Of a stretch of 64,000 nt of DNA, positions 43,110-52,638 are shown piece by piece (positions within the stretch are counted from its first letter, which is position 1; the number at the start of each line of letters is the position of its first letter). The DNA is from Streptomyces violaceusniger Tu 4113. GTDB taxonomy: Bacteria > Actinomycetota > Actinomycetes > Streptomycetales > Streptomycetaceae. Location: contig NC_015957.1 in assembly GCF_000147815.2 (NCBI RefSeq), forward strand, positions 496,001 to 560,000, given 5' to 3'. Below the pieces are notes generated by a model. It was not told the origin of the DNA. It searched no databases and worked only from the letters and a program-made list of their open reading frames with translations. The position numbers and the translations under genes are program-made.

Positions 43110-43948
43110 AAAGCGCGGACTGGGAGACGAGCCACAACATGACACAGCACGACATCGCACTCCTGCTGGCCGACGCGGCCGACGAGGTGAAGATCGGCAT
43201 AGCCCCCGCCCAGGCGCTGATTCGCGGCGGCCGCCGCCGCAAGGCCCGTCGCTGGGCGGTCGTGGCGACCACCACCCTGGTCGTGGCCGGCTCCACGGGG
43301 GCTCTGGCGCTGACGGGGCTGTCCGGTGACGGGGACCGGGGGGTGTCGCCGGCGAGCCGGCCGGTCGCCAGCGCGGAGGCGTCCGAGCCGCACATGCGGA
43401 CGACCCCCGAGCCGCACATGCGGACGACCCTGGCGAGCGGCACCGACGCGGGAGTGCCGTGGAGGGTGTACATCGACGTGTGGAAGGCTCCGGCGGACAC
43501 GGCGGAGGCCAAGGCCACCCTGGCGGCGATGGCGGAGTTCGGCGAGCACCCGGAGGACGTCTCCACGGCCTCCGAACTGGTGGGCAATGTCGCGCACTTC
43601 GTGCACCGGGTCACCGGTAAAGAGGCGAGGACCACCCAGATCGCGGACATCGTGGTACCTGAGGACGACGTCCTGTCCGGCGGCGAGTCCGGGACCGTCT
43701 CGCTCCCGCTGCTCCCCGGGAACGACACGGCCCCGCGCCTGGTGACTGGCCAGGTCGCCAAGACCGCCCGGAAGGTCACCTGCAACTGGAAGGACGGCAC
43801 GTCTACCAAGGTCGGCCGTGCGTCCGCGGCCACCGAGGCGAACGCCGCCGTTCCGGTCATCCACAGCCCCAAGCACTCGCCCTACGACTGGTTCGTCTGC
43901 CTGGCGCCGAAGTCCACCGCGTTCGAGGGGATCAAGGTGACGAAGTAG
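43106..43948 (+). CDS. Single-pass membrane protein, probable sigma-factor partner
   Basis: A 280-residue protein. A cytoplasmic segment of ~50 residues (IALLLADAADEVKIGIAPAQ, then an Arg/Lys cluster) precedes one membrane helix (WAVVATTTLVVAGSTGALAL). The outer domain has a duplicated EPHMRTT peptide (24-bp tandem repeat) and a conserved-looking VYIDVWKAP to VTCNWKDG region. It shares no clear zinc anti-sigma motif; its role as regulator of the upstream sigma factor is inferred from the GTGA overlap and topology. Confidence 0.82.
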   Translation: MKSADWETSHNMTQHDIALLLADAADEVKIGIAPAQALIRGGRRRKARRWAVVATTTLVVAGSTGALALTGLSGDGDRGVSPASRPVASAEASEPHMRTTPEPHMRTTLASGTDAGVPWRVYIDVWKAPADTAEAKATLAAMAEFGEHPEDVSTASELVGNVAHFVHRVTGKEARTTQIADIVVPEDDVLSGGESGTVSLPLLPGNDTAPRLVTGQVAKTARKVTCNWKDGTSTKVGRASAATEANAAVPVIHSPKHSPYDWFVCLAPKSTAFEGIKVTK

Positions 43949-43965
43949 ACGAAGCGGGAGACCGA

Positions 43966-44451
43966 GTGCGGGGAGCCGAGGCCGGACGACGGTTCGCGAC
44001 GCCCGCGGCAAAGGCCGTGACCGCGGTCGCCTTCTGGCACCGGGTCGTGGCGTTCTTCGCCGCCCACAGCATCTCCCCGACCCGCCGCGTTCTGACCGAC
44101 AACGGCTCTTGCTACCGCTCCGACGCCTGGAAGGCCGCTGTGGCCGTGACCGGCACGAAGTACAAGCGCACCCGCCCCTACACACCACGCACGAATGGAA
44201 AAGTCGAGAGGTACAACGGGACTCTCGCCAGAGAGTGGGCATACGTCCGCGACTACACGTCCGAGTACGAACGCCGCGTCGCCCTCGCAGAGTTCGTGAA
44301 CTACTACAACCACGACAGACCACACGCGGCGCTCGGCGGTCGACCGCCAATCAGCCGTACCGCAGGGAGCGACTACCGAGTCGTCTTCGATCAGCCACCC
44401 GAGCCGCTCGTGGACATCCCGCAGCAGCTCACGTTCGAGGACTTCGTGTAA
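43966..44451 (+). pseudogene. IS481-type transposase, C-terminal fragment
   Basis: The readable part is the C-terminal half of an integrase-core transposase: VAFFAAHSISPTRRVLTDNG with the second catalytic Asp, RTRPYTPRTNGKVERYNGTL with the Glu, and YYNHDRPHAALGGRPPIS. The N-terminal HTH and first Asp are missing, replaced by unrelated sequence before about 44000. It is a dead remnant of an IS481-like element between the sigma locus and hemL. Confidence 0.87.
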
Positions 44452-44641
44452 CCAAGGTCCCGAGACACCACACCTAGGAGACCGCCGCGCGGCCACCCGG
44501 CCGGAGCGGACACCTGCCCCGTCCGTGCGCTTCCCCCGTGGCGCCGGGCGGGGCTTCCTCATGAGCGGGCGTGCCCACCACTTGGGTGCACTGTCCTACG
44601 CTGGTTGGGTTCGCCTCCCGTCGACGTAGAGACAGCAGGTC

Positions 44642-45958
44642 ATGACCGAACTGCCCTATAGCCATGAAGCCCCAGTGTCGCAGACGCTTTTCGATCGCGC
44701 GGCCGCCGTGACCCCCGGCGGCGTGAACTCTCCGGTGCGGGCGTTCCGCGCCGTGGGAGGAACGCCCCGGTTCATGGTGTCCGGTGACGGTCCGTACCTC
44801 ACCGATGCCGACGGACGCGAGTATGTGGACCTCGTGTGCTCGTGGGGACCGATGATCCTCGGCCATTCCCACCCCGAGGTCATCGCGGCCGTGCAGGCCG
44901 CCGTCGCTCGCGGTACGTCGTTCGGCACGCCCGGTGAGGGTGAGGTCGAGCTCGCCGAGGAGATCGTGGCGCGGGTCGCCCCCGTCGAGCAGGTGCGCCT
45001 GGTGTCGTCCGGCACCGAGGCGACGATGTCGGCGATCCGCCTGGCCCGTGGGTTCACCGGGCGGTCGAAGGTGATCAAGTTCGCCGGTTGTTACCACGGG
45101 CATGTGGACGCCCTGCTGGCCGCGGCCGGGTCCGGGGTGGCGACCTTCGGGCTGCCGGACACTCCGGGGGTGACGGGAGCGCAGGCGGGGGAGACCGTGG
45201 TGCTGCCGTACAACGACCTGGAGGCGGTCCGGGCGGCCTTTGCCGCGCACCCCGGGGAGATCGCCTGTGTGATCACCGAGGCGTCGCCGGGCAACATGGG
45301 CGTGGTCCCGCCGCTGCCCGGGTTCAACGCGGGCCTCAAGCAGCTCTGCGCCGACCATGGCGCGCTCTACATCTCCGACGAGGTCATGACCGGCTTCCGG
45401 GTCTCCCGGGCCGGGTGGTTCGGGCTGGACGGCGTGGAGCCGGAGCTGATGACCTTCGGCAAGGTCATGGGCGGCGGCTTCCCGGCCGCGGCCTTCGGCG
45501 GGCGCGCCGATGTCATGGAGCGCCTGGCCCCGGCCGGCCCGGTCTACCAGGCGGGCACGCTGTCCGGGAACCCGGTCGCCACGGCCGCGGGCGTCGCGCA
45601 GCTACGGCTGCTGGACGACGCGGCGTACGGACAGGTCGACGCGGCCTCCGAGCGGCTGCGGGCGATGGCGACGGAGGCGCTCTCCAAGGCGGGCGTGGCC
45701 CACCGGGTGCAGGTCGCGGGCAACATGTTCTCGGTCTTCTTCACCGGCGACGAGGTCACCAACTACGAGCAGGCCAAGGCGCAGGAGTCGTTCCGCTTCA
45801 CCGCCTTCTTCCACTCGATGCTGTCCCAGGGCGTCTATCTCCCGCCGTCCGCCTTCGAGTCGTGGTTCGTCTCCACGACGCATGACGAGCGGGCGCTGGA
45901 GCGGGTGGCCGCGGCTCTGCCGGGGGCGGCGCGGGCCGCCGCCGAGGCCACTGAATGA
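44642..45958 (+). CDS. hemL: Glutamate-1-semialdehyde 2,1-aminomutase
   Basis: A 438-residue PLP enzyme that converts glutamate-1-semialdehyde to 5-aminolevulinate, the step after HemA. Motifs: [20 protein letters not shown] at the start, [20 protein letters not shown] for phosphate binding, [13 protein letters not shown] with the cofactor Asp, and [19 protein letters not shown] with the PLP lysine. Normal length. The stop overlaps the start of the phosphatase gene. It sits apart from the rex-hem operon and has no Rex site that I could see. Confidence 0.97.
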   Translation: MTELPYSHEAPVSQTLFDRAAAVTPGGVNSPVRAFRAVGGTPRFMVSGDGPYLTDADGREYVDLVCSWGPMILGHSHPEVIAAVQAAVARGTSFGTPGEGEVELAEEIVARVAPVEQVRLVSSGTEATMSAIRLARGFTGRSKVIKFAGCYHGHVDALLAAAGSGVATFGLPDTPGVTGAQAGETVVLPYNDLEAVRAAFAAHPGEIACVITEASPGNMGVVPPLPGFNAGLKQLCADHGALYISDEVMTGFRVSRAGWFGLDGVEPELMTFGKVMGGGFPAAAFGGRADVMERLAPAGPVYQAGTLSGNPVATAAGVAQLRLLDDAAYGQVDAASERLRAMATEALSKAGVAHRVQVAGNMFSVFFTGDEVTNYEQAKAQESFRFTAFFHSMLSQGVYLPPSAFESWFVSTTHDERALERVAAALPGAARAAAEATE

Positions 45959-46653
45959 TGGGTGACATGACACAGAGCGAGAACGACATCACCGTCGTCC
46001 ATGTGATGCGCCACGGCGAGGTCCACAACCCGGAGGGCGTGCTCTACGGCAGGCTGCCCGGCTACCACCTCTCGGATCTGGGGCGGCAGATGGCCGACCG
46101 GGTCGCCGAGCACCTCGCCGACCGTGACATCACCCATGTCGTCGCCTCCCCGCTGGAGCGGGCGCAGGAGACGGCGGGGCCGATCGCCAAGGCGCACGGC
46201 CTGGATGTGGCCTCGGACGAGCGGCTGATCGAGGCGGCGAACGTCTTCCAGGGCAAGACCTTCGGCGTCGGCGACGGCGCGCTGCGCAAACCGGCCAACT
46301 GGCGCCATCTCACCAACCCCTTCCGCCCGTCCTGGGGCGAGCCCTATGTCGACCAGGTGGTGCGGATGATGGCGGCGCTGGGCCGGGCGCGGGACGCCGC
46401 GCGCGGGCACGAGGCGGTGTGCGTCAGCCATCAGCTCCCCATCTGGATCGTGCGCAGCTTCGTGGAGCGGCGGCGGCTGTGGCACGACCCGCGCAAGCGG
46501 CAGTGCACCCTGGCCAGCCTCACCAGCTTCACCTACCGCGGCGACAGGATCGTCGCGGTGGGCTACAGCGAACCGGCCCGTGATCTTGTCCCGGCCCATC
46601 TGCGCGCGGGCGCCAAGCCGGTGAAGGGTGCCTCCAAGGGCTTCGGCGCCTGA
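45955..46653 (+). CDS. Histidine phosphatase family protein
   Basis: A 228-232-residue phosphoglycerate-mutase-like phosphatase. The phospho-accepting histidine is in [13 protein letters not shown], the second Arg in [13 protein letters not shown], the Glu region in [12 protein letters not shown], and the second His in [19 protein letters not shown] 45955 overlaps the hemL stop; ATG 45967 is an alternative start. Its last codons (FGA, stop) start a 22-bp tandem repeat. Substrate unknown. Confidence 0.9.
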   Translation: MMGDMTQSENDITVVHVMRHGEVHNPEGVLYGRLPGYHLSDLGRQMADRVAEHLADRDITHVVASPLERAQETAGPIAKAHGLDVASDERLIEAANVFQGKTFGVGDGALRKPANWRHLTNPFRPSWGEPYVDQVVRMMAALGRARDAARGHEAVCVSHQLPIWIVRSFVERRRLWHDPRKRQCTLASLTSFTYRGDRIVAVGYSEPARDLVPAHLRAGAKPVKGASKGFGA

Positions 46654-46724
46654 GCGGCAGGGCTACGGCGCCTGAGCGGCAGGGCTACGGCGCCTGAGCG
46701 GCAGGGCTACGGCGCCTCAGCGGC
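46645..46724 (+). repeat. 22-bp tandem repeats from the phosphatase stop codon (3.6 copies)
   Basis: Units ggcgcctgagcggcagggct + ac at 46645, 46667 and 46689, and a partial one at 46711 with one change. The first unit contains the last two codons and stop of the histidine phosphatase gene. The rest of the gap to 46919 shows no gene. Confidence 0.93.
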
Positions 46725-46919
46725 GCGGGCCGCGGTGCGCGTGACCGGCACATGGCCGCACGGTGGCCGGCTCGTCACGGGGCGCGTTCCCGAATGGAGA
46801 CATTGTGTCCACCGTGTAATTGACCGCGTTCCTTCGGAACCTCGCTATTCGCTTCGCCATCTCCAGGGTTGTCCGGACACCCCGGGCAATCAGAACGGCG
46901 AGTGCGAATTGAGGACGTT

Positions 46920-48104
46920 ATGCGTGAGGTCAGCCGGAGGGGGATCCTCGGTCTGGGTATGGGAGCGGCGGCATCGCTGGCCGTCGCCGGCTGTTCCTCG
47001 GGATCCGGGTCGCCGAAGCCTGCGAAGAAGACGGCTCAGGCGAAGCCGATCGGTGACGGTTCCACTTCGCACGGTGAGCAGCGGCCGGCGGACCCGAAGC
47101 CCGAGCGGCTGGCGCCGGGGCAGAAGCCGCCGCAGTTCGTGGTCTTCTCATGGGACGGCGCGGGAGAGGTCGGCAACGGTCTCTTCCCGCGGTTCCGCAG
47201 GCTGGCCAAGGACCACGGCGCGACCATGACCTTCTTCCTCTCCGGTATCTACTGCCTTCCGGAGTCGAAGAAGTCGCTGTACCGGCCGCCGAACAACGCG
47301 GTGGGCGCCTCCGACATCGGCTATCTCACCGATGAGCACATCAAGGAGACGCTGCGCAACGTCCGCGAGGCGTGGCTCGAGGGCCATGAGATCGGCACCC
47401 ACTTCAACGGCCATTTCTGCTCCGGAAGCGGGTCGGTGGAGAACTGGACGTCCGCGCAGTGGAAGTCCGAGATCGACCAGGCCATGTCCTTCGTCACCGA
47501 GTGGCGGACGAATACGCGCTTCACCGATGTGGATCCGCTGCCGTTCGACTACCACAAGGAACTCATCGGTGGCCGCACGCCCTGTCTGAAGGGCCAGACC
47601 AATTTGCTGCCGACCGCCCGGGAACTCGGCTGGCGCTATGACGCCAGTTCGCCCGGCGGACTCCAGGTGTGGCCGTCGAAGAAGCAGGGCGTTTGGGACT
47701 TCCCGCTGCAGCAGATTCCCTTTCCGGGGCACACCTTCGAGGTGCTCTCGATGGACTACAACATCCTGGCGAACCAGTCGCAGAATTCCACCAATGCCCC
47801 GCCCGCGAACTACCCGGGCTGGCGCAAGCAGGCCACCGAGGCGTACATAGCCGGCTTCAAGCGGGCCTATGAGACCAACCGCGCCCCGTTTTTCATCGGC
47901 AACCACTTCGAGCAGTGGAACGGCGGCATCTACATGGACGCCGTCGAAGAGGCGCTGAAGCATATGGCCGACGAGAAGCGGAAGGACGTCCGGCTGGTCT
48001 CGTTCAAGCAGTTCACCGACTGGATGGACGCACAGGACCCCGCGGTCCTGGCCGATCTGCGCGGGCTCGGCGTGGGCCAGGCGTGGAGCGCGAGCGGCCA
48101 CTGA
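46920..48104 (+). CDS. Tat-exported lipoprotein, polysaccharide-deacetylase-like
   Basis: A 394-residue protein. The N-terminus combines a twin-arginine motif (SRRGILGLGMG) with a lipobox (LAVAGC), so it is probably a folded, lipid-anchored surface protein. The body has a NodB-like start (FVVFSWDGAGE), MTFFLSGIY, HEIGTHFNGHFC, and a late FFIGNHFEQWNGGIYMDAVE. Metal-binding His/Asp positions of a carbohydrate deacetylase seem partly kept. GAGG precedes the ATG by 6 bases. Substrate unknown. Confidence 0.85.
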   Translation: MREVSRRGILGLGMGAAASLAVAGCSSGSGSPKPAKKTAQAKPIGDGSTSHGEQRPADPKPERLAPGQKPPQFVVFSWDGAGEVGNGLFPRFRRLAKDHGATMTFFLSGIYCLPESKKSLYRPPNNAVGASDIGYLTDEHIKETLRNVREAWLEGHEIGTHFNGHFCSGSGSVENWTSAQWKSEIDQAMSFVTEWRTNTRFTDVDPLPFDYHKELIGGRTPCLKGQTNLLPTARELGWRYDASSPGGLQVWPSKKQGVWDFPLQQIPFPGHTFEVLSMDYNILANQSQNSTNAPPANYPGWRKQATEAYIAGFKRAYETNRAPFFIGNHFEQWNGGIYMDAVEEALKHMADEKRKDVRLVSFKQFTDWMDAQDPAVLADLRGLGVGQAWSASGH

Positions 48105-48210
48105 CCGCGCCGGCGGGCCGTAAGGTCCGCAGAGGCCCTCCGGAACCCCGACGAGGGTGCCCGGAGGGGGGTGGCGAAGATCCCCAAAAGGTCCATGCGA
48201 AACTTTTCAC

Positions 48211-48828
48211 ATGAGTGCCTGCCGTGCCCCTCGGGGCCTCGCGACCCGTCGTGGCGTAACCGTGCCGGCCATCGGGGCCGTGATCGCCGCGCTGTCCCTG
48301 ACCGCCTGCGGCGGGGGCGGCACCTCGGGCGGCTCCACCGACACCAAGTTCGTCCAGGGCAAGGGCGGCGTGGACACGGTCTCCGCGGAGAACCGTAAGG
48401 ACGCCCCCAAGCTGTCGGGGAAGACCCTGGAGGACAAGCCGCTGGACGTGGCGGACTACAAGGGCAAGATCGTGGTCCTGAACGTCTGGGGCTCGTGGTG
48501 CGCCCCCTGCCGCGCGGAGGCGGCGAACCTCGCCAAGGTCGCCAAGGACACCAAGGCCAAGGGCGTGCAGTTCGTCGGGATCAACACCCGTGACTCCAAC
48601 CGAGCCCCCGCGCTCAGGTTCGAGAAGGAATACGGCGTCGACTACCCGAGCCTCTACGACCCGATCGGGAAGCTCATGCTGCGCTTCCCCAAGGGCAGCC
48701 TCAACCCGCAGGCCATCCCCTCGACGATCGTCCTGGACCGGGAGGGCAGGATCGCTGCCCGCGCTCTGACGCCGCTCAGCGAGGAGCGCCTGCGCTCGAT
48801 GATCACCCCGCTGATCGCGGAGAAGTGA
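48211..48828 (+). CDS. TlpA/ResA-type thiol-disulfide oxidoreductase lipoprotein
   Basis: A 205-residue lipid-anchored thioredoxin-fold protein. Lipobox LTAC at Cys33, then the redox motif NVWGSWCAPCRAEAANL (Cys97/Cys100) and the cis-Pro segment AIPSTIVLDREG. It likely keeps apocytochrome c haem-binding cysteines reduced outside the membrane, receiving electrons from CcdA encoded next. Its stop overlaps the ccdA start (GTGA). First gene of a System II cytochrome c maturation operon. Confidence 0.94.
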   Translation: MSACRAPRGLATRRGVTVPAIGAVIAALSLTACGGGGTSGGSTDTKFVQGKGGVDTVSAENRKDAPKLSGKTLEDKPLDVADYKGKIVVLNVWGSWCAPCRAEAANLAKVAKDTKAKGVQFVGINTRDSNRAPALRFEKEYGVDYPSLYDPIGKLMLRFPKGSLNPQAIPSTIVLDREGRIAARALTPLSEERLRSMITPLIAEK

Positions 48829-49598
48829 CCTCCGTGAGCACGCTGGCCGCCGCCACCGATCCCAACCAGACCGTCCTGACCGGGGCGCTGCTGCTGGCGC
48901 TTCCGGTCGCCCTGCTCGGCGGGCTGGTCTCCTTCTTCTCCCCCTGTGTGCTGCCGCTGGTGCCCGGCTATATGTCGTATGTCACCGGGGTCACCGGGAC
49001 GGATCTGGCCGAGGCCAAGCGCGGCCGGATGGTCGCGGGCGCCTCGCTCTTCGTGCTCGGCTTCACCGCGGTCTTCGTCTCCGGGGGCGCGCTCTTCGGC
49101 AACTTCGGCTGGACCCTCCAGGAGCACAAGGAGACCATCTCCAAGATTCTCGGGGTCGTCACGGTCGTGATGGGCCTCGCCTTCATGGGGGTGCTGGGGG
49201 GCTTCGGGCAGCGGGAGTTCCGCTTTCACATCAAGCCCACGCTGGGGCTCGCGGGGGCGCCGGTGCTGGGCGCCCTGTTCGGCGTCGGCTGGACGCCGTG
49301 CCTGGGGCCGACGCTCACCGCCGTCAACGCCCTGGCGTTCAATGAGGCGAGCGCGGGGCGCGGGGCCCTGCTCACCGCCGCGTACTGCGTGGGGCTCGGG
49401 CTGCCCTTCGTGGTGGTCGCCGTGGCCTACCGCCGGGCCCTGGGCGCCTTCGGCTGGGTCAAGCGGCACTACGTCTGGGTGATGCGAGCCGGGGGCGGCA
49501 TGCTCGTCCTCCTGGGGGTGCTGCTGCTCACCGGTATCTGGGACACCATGATGGGCTCCATGCAGACCTGGGCTCAGGGCTTCAACGTTGGGATCTGA
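48825..49598 (+). CDS. ccdA: Cytochrome c biogenesis protein CcdA
   Basis: A 257-residue integral membrane protein with six predicted helices. It moves reducing power from cytoplasmic thioredoxin to the outer TlpA-like protein. Signature segments: GGLVSFFSPCVLPLVPGYMS with the first redox Cys, and LFGVGWTPCLGPTLTAVNAL with the second. Starts at GTG 48825 or GTG 48834. Overlaps the TlpA-like gene by 4 bases and is followed by resB after 3 bases. Confidence 0.95.
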   Translation: MTSVSTLAAATDPNQTVLTGALLLALPVALLGGLVSFFSPCVLPLVPGYMSYVTGVTGTDLAEAKRGRMVAGASLFVLGFTAVFVSGGALFGNFGWTLQEHKETISKILGVVTVVMGLAFMGVLGGFGQREFRFHIKPTLGLAGAPVLGALFGVGWTPCLGPTLTAVNALAFNEASAGRGALLTAAYCVGLGLPFVVVAVAYRRALGAFGWVKRHYVWVMRAGGGMLVLLGVLLLTGIWDTMMGSMQTWAQGFNVGI

Positions 49599-49601
49599 CT
49601 G

Positions 49602-51443
49602 ATGTCCACCACCGATACCGACACCGCGGCCGGCCAGGAGGCGCCGCCCGAGAGCGGCGCGACCGCCGAGGAGCGCGAGCTCGGCGCCGCGGAGTCGCAG
49701 CTCTCCACCGCCCCGGTCGAGGAGATCAACATCCCCTCGCTGGGGCCGCTCGGCTGGGCTCGGTGGTTCTGGCGGCAGCTCACCTCGATGCGGGTGGCGC
49801 TGCTGCTGCTCCTGCTGCTCTCCCTCGGCACGATCCCCGGCTCGCTGGTCCCGCAGACCAGCATCGACCAGCTCAAGGTGCAGGACTTCCAGGAGCGGCA
49901 CCCGACGCTCACGCCGATCTACGAGAAGCTGCAGCTCTTCCACGTCTACAGCTCGGTGTGGTTCTCGGCGATCTATCTCCTGCTGTTCATCTCCCTCATC
50001 GGCTGCATCGTGCCGCGCACCTGGCAGTTCATCGGCCAGTTGCGCGGCCGCCCGCCGGCCGCGCCCCGCCGGCTGACCCGGCTTCCCGCGTACACCACCT
50101 GGCGCAGTGAGGCCGAGCCGGAGCAGGTGCTCGAGGCCGCCCGGAAGATCATGAAGCGGCGCCGCTTCCGCATCCATGGCTCGGGGGACGCGATGGCCGC
50201 GGAGAAGGGCTATCTGCGCGAGGTGGGCAATCTGCTCTTCCATATCGCGCTGATCGTGCTGCTGGTCTCCTTCGCCGCCGGGCAGTTGTGGAAGACCGAG
50301 GGCAGCACCCTGATCACCGAGGGCGGCGGCTTCTCCAACAGCGTCACCCAGTACGACGACATCAAGTCGGGGCAGCTCTTCGACAACGCCGATCTCGCCC
50401 CCTTCGGCTTCCAGCTCGACCGCTTCACCGCGACCTATGAACGCAGCGGTCCGCAGATGCGCACCCCGCGCACCTTCCGCGCCGATGTGTCCTACTGGGA
50501 CGGCGCGGACGGTGCCACCCGTAAGACCTCCATCAAGGTGAACGAGCCGCTGGAGATCTCGGGCTACAAGGTCTACCTGCTGAACCACGGCTACTCGCCG
50601 GTCGTCACCATCCGGGACGGCAAGGGCAATGTGGTGCACCAGGGCCCGGCGGTCGGGCTGCCGATCGACGGGGCCAACCTCACCGAGAGCATGGTCATCA
50701 AGGTCCCGGACTACCGGGACAAGGACGGCAAGAAGGACCAGATCGGCTTCCAGGGGCAGTTCCTGCCGACCTGGGTGCGCAGCCAGGGCATGTTCTCCGT
50801 CTTCCCGGCGCTGGACAACCCGACGCTGGTCCTGACCGCCTACCACGGCAGCCTCGGCGTCGACGGCGGCACTCCGCAGAGCGTGTACCAGCTGGACAAG
50901 TCGCGGATGAAGCAGTTCATGGAGCCCGACGGCAAGACCAAGTTCGCCCGGGCGCTCAAGGTCGGCGACACCATGAAGCTGCCGAACGGCGGCGGAACGC
51001 TGTCGTTCGACGGCGTCAAGGAATGGGCCAGCTTCCAGATCTCGCACAAGCCGGGTGACCAGGGCGCCCTCATCGGCGCCGTCGCCGCCCTGGTGGGCCT
51101 GGCCGGCTCCCTGTTCATCCAGCGCCGCCGGGTGTGGGTGCGCGCGGTGAGGGGCGACGACGGCACCACCGTGGTCGAGATGGCGGGGCTCGGCCGCAGT
51201 GAGTACGCCAAGCTCCCCGAAGAACTCGCCGATCTGGCCGTCCGTCTGCAGACGGACGCACCTCCGGCCCCGGAAGCGGAACCCGATCCGGAGCCCGGCC
51301 GAGACTCCACCGAGGAGCCCGGTAAGGACTCCACCAAGGACGCCGGTAAGGACTCCACCAAGGAGCCCACCAAGGACTCCGCCTCGGAATCCGCATCCGA
51401 CACCGCAGATCCCGCAGATCCTGCCGAAGGAGCGCGCGCGTGA
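49602..51443 (+). CDS. resB: Cytochrome c biogenesis protein ResB
   Basis: A 613-residue membrane protein of the System II (Ccs) haem-lyase complex. An acidic N-terminal tail precedes the helices (MRVALLLLLLLSLGTIPGSL; FSAIYLLLFISLIGCIVPRT; NLLFHIALIVLLVSFAAGQL). A large outer domain follows, and a last helix (LIGAVAALVGLAGSLFIQRR). The cytoplasmic C-terminus has short repeats of GKDSTK/PTKDS. Its stop overlaps the ccsB GTG. Together with CcsB it exports haem and attaches it to apocytochrome c. Confidence 0.95.
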   Translation: MSTTDTDTAAGQEAPPESGATAEERELGAAESQLSTAPVEEINIPSLGPLGWARWFWRQLTSMRVALLLLLLLSLGTIPGSLVPQTSIDQLKVQDFQERHPTLTPIYEKLQLFHVYSSVWFSAIYLLLFISLIGCIVPRTWQFIGQLRGRPPAAPRRLTRLPAYTTWRSEAEPEQVLEAARKIMKRRRFRIHGSGDAMAAEKGYLREVGNLLFHIALIVLLVSFAAGQLWKTEGSTLITEGGGFSNSVTQYDDIKSGQLFDNADLAPFGFQLDRFTATYERSGPQMRTPRTFRADVSYWDGADGATRKTSIKVNEPLEISGYKVYLLNHGYSPVVTIRDGKGNVVHQGPAVGLPIDGANLTESMVIKVPDYRDKDGKKDQIGFQGQFLPTWVRSQGMFSVFPALDNPTLVLTAYHGSLGVDGGTPQSVYQLDKSRMKQFMEPDGKTKFARALKVGDTMKLPNGGGTLSFDGVKEWASFQISHKPGDQGALIGAVAALVGLAGSLFIQRRRVWVRAVRGDDGTTVVEMAGLGRSEYAKLPEELADLAVRLQTDAPPAPEAEPDPEPGRDSTEEPGKDSTKDAGKDSTKEPTKDSASESASDTADPADPAEGARA

Positions 51444-52534
51444 ACCTCGCCGCCGAAGTCAACGAGAACCTGGCTCATTACAGCAACGTGCTGATCTACT
51501 CGGCGATGGCGGTCTACACGCTCGCCTTCCTCGCGCATATCGCCGAGTGGGTGTTCGGCAGCCGCAGCGCCGTCGGCCGCACCGCCGCCGCGATCACCGC
51601 CGACGCCGCGTCCGCCCAGCGCGCCAAGGTGACCGTGCGGGTCGGCGGCCAGAGCGGTGGCACCGCCGTGCTGGAGCGACCGAAGATCGTCACCCGCTCC
51701 GCGGCGGGCAGCCGCGATGTGCCGGACGGGCCGGGCGCCGCGGGCGGCACCGAACAGGGCGATGTGTACGGCCGGATCGCGGTGGGCCTGACCGTACTGG
51801 CCTTCCTCTTTCATGCGGTGGGCGTCTTCTTCCGCGCGCTGTCGGTGCAGCGGGCGCCGTGGGGCAACATGTACGAGTTCTCCACGACCTTCGCCATGGT
51901 CGCGGTCGCCACGTACCTCGTGCTGCTGGCGTTGAAGAAGAATGTGCGCTGGATCGGGCTGCCCCTCGTCACCACGGTCCTCCTCGACCTCGGTCTCGCC
52001 GTCTCTGTCTTGTACACCGACAGCGACCAGTTGGTTCCGGCCCTGCACTCGTACTGGCTGTGGATCCACGTGAGCTGCGCGATCGTCTCCGGCGCCTCGC
52101 TCTACATCGGGGCCGTCTCCACGCTGCTGTACCTCTTCCGCGACCGCTACGAGGCCCAGTTGGAGAACCCGGAGGGCAAGCAGTACGGCCGGTTCGCCAA
52201 GTCCGTTCTGGAGCGGGTGCCCTCGGCGGCGTCGCTGGACAAGTTCGCGTACCGCATCAACGCCACGATCTTCCCGCTGTGGACCTTCACGATCATCGCG
52301 GGCGCGATCTGGGCCGAGGCGGCCTGGGGCCGCTACTGGGGCTGGGACCCCAAGGAGGTCTGGTCCTTCATCACCTGGGTCGCCTACGCCTGTTACCTGC
52401 ACGCCCGCGCCACCGCCGGCTGGAAGGGCCGCAAGGCCGCCTACCTCGCGCTGATCGCCTTCGGCTGCTACCTGTTCAACTACTACGGCGTCAACATCTT
52501 CATCACCGGCAAGCACTCCTACGCCGGGGTCTGA
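51440..52534 (+). CDS. ccsB: Cytochrome c biogenesis protein CcsB (CcsA family)
   Basis: A 364-residue polytopic membrane protein with the tryptophan-rich WWD motif in WGRYWGWDPKEVWSFITW that presents haem, and flanking histidines (LFHAVGVFFRAL; YWLWIHVSCAIVSGA). Last gene of the TlpA-CcdA-ResB-CcsB operon, which completes System II. GTG start overlapping resB. A perfect hairpin ends the unit. Confidence 0.95.
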   Translation: MNLAAEVNENLAHYSNVLIYSAMAVYTLAFLAHIAEWVFGSRSAVGRTAAAITADAASAQRAKVTVRVGGQSGGTAVLERPKIVTRSAAGSRDVPDGPGAAGGTEQGDVYGRIAVGLTVLAFLFHAVGVFFRALSVQRAPWGNMYEFSTTFAMVAVATYLVLLALKKNVRWIGLPLVTTVLLDLGLAVSVLYTDSDQLVPALHSYWLWIHVSCAIVSGASLYIGAVSTLLYLFRDRYEAQLENPEGKQYGRFAKSVLERVPSAASLDKFAYRINATIFPLWTFTIIAGAIWAEAAWGRYWGWDPKEVWSFITWVAYACYLHARATAGWKGRKAAYLALIAFGCYLFNYYGVNIFITGKHSYAGV

Positions 52535-52549
52535 CACCGGAACACGGCA

Positions 52550-52589
52550 ACGGCCGGTGCCCGTGACCCAGGTCACGGGCACCGGCCGT
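52550..52589. terminator. Hairpin after the cytochrome c maturation operon
   Basis: ACGGCCGGTGCCCGTGACC pairs perfectly with its complement (GGTCACGGGCACCGGCCGT) around a 2-base centre, between convergent genes. Confidence 0.9.
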
Positions 52590-52638
52590 GGTGCGTGCGG
52601 ACAGTCCCGGCCGCCGCGTCAGGCCGGCCGCCCCCTCC

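Noticed and set aside
46645..46724. 22-bp repeats considered as a CRISPR-like array
   Set aside because: No spacers; plain tandem duplication from the stop codon.
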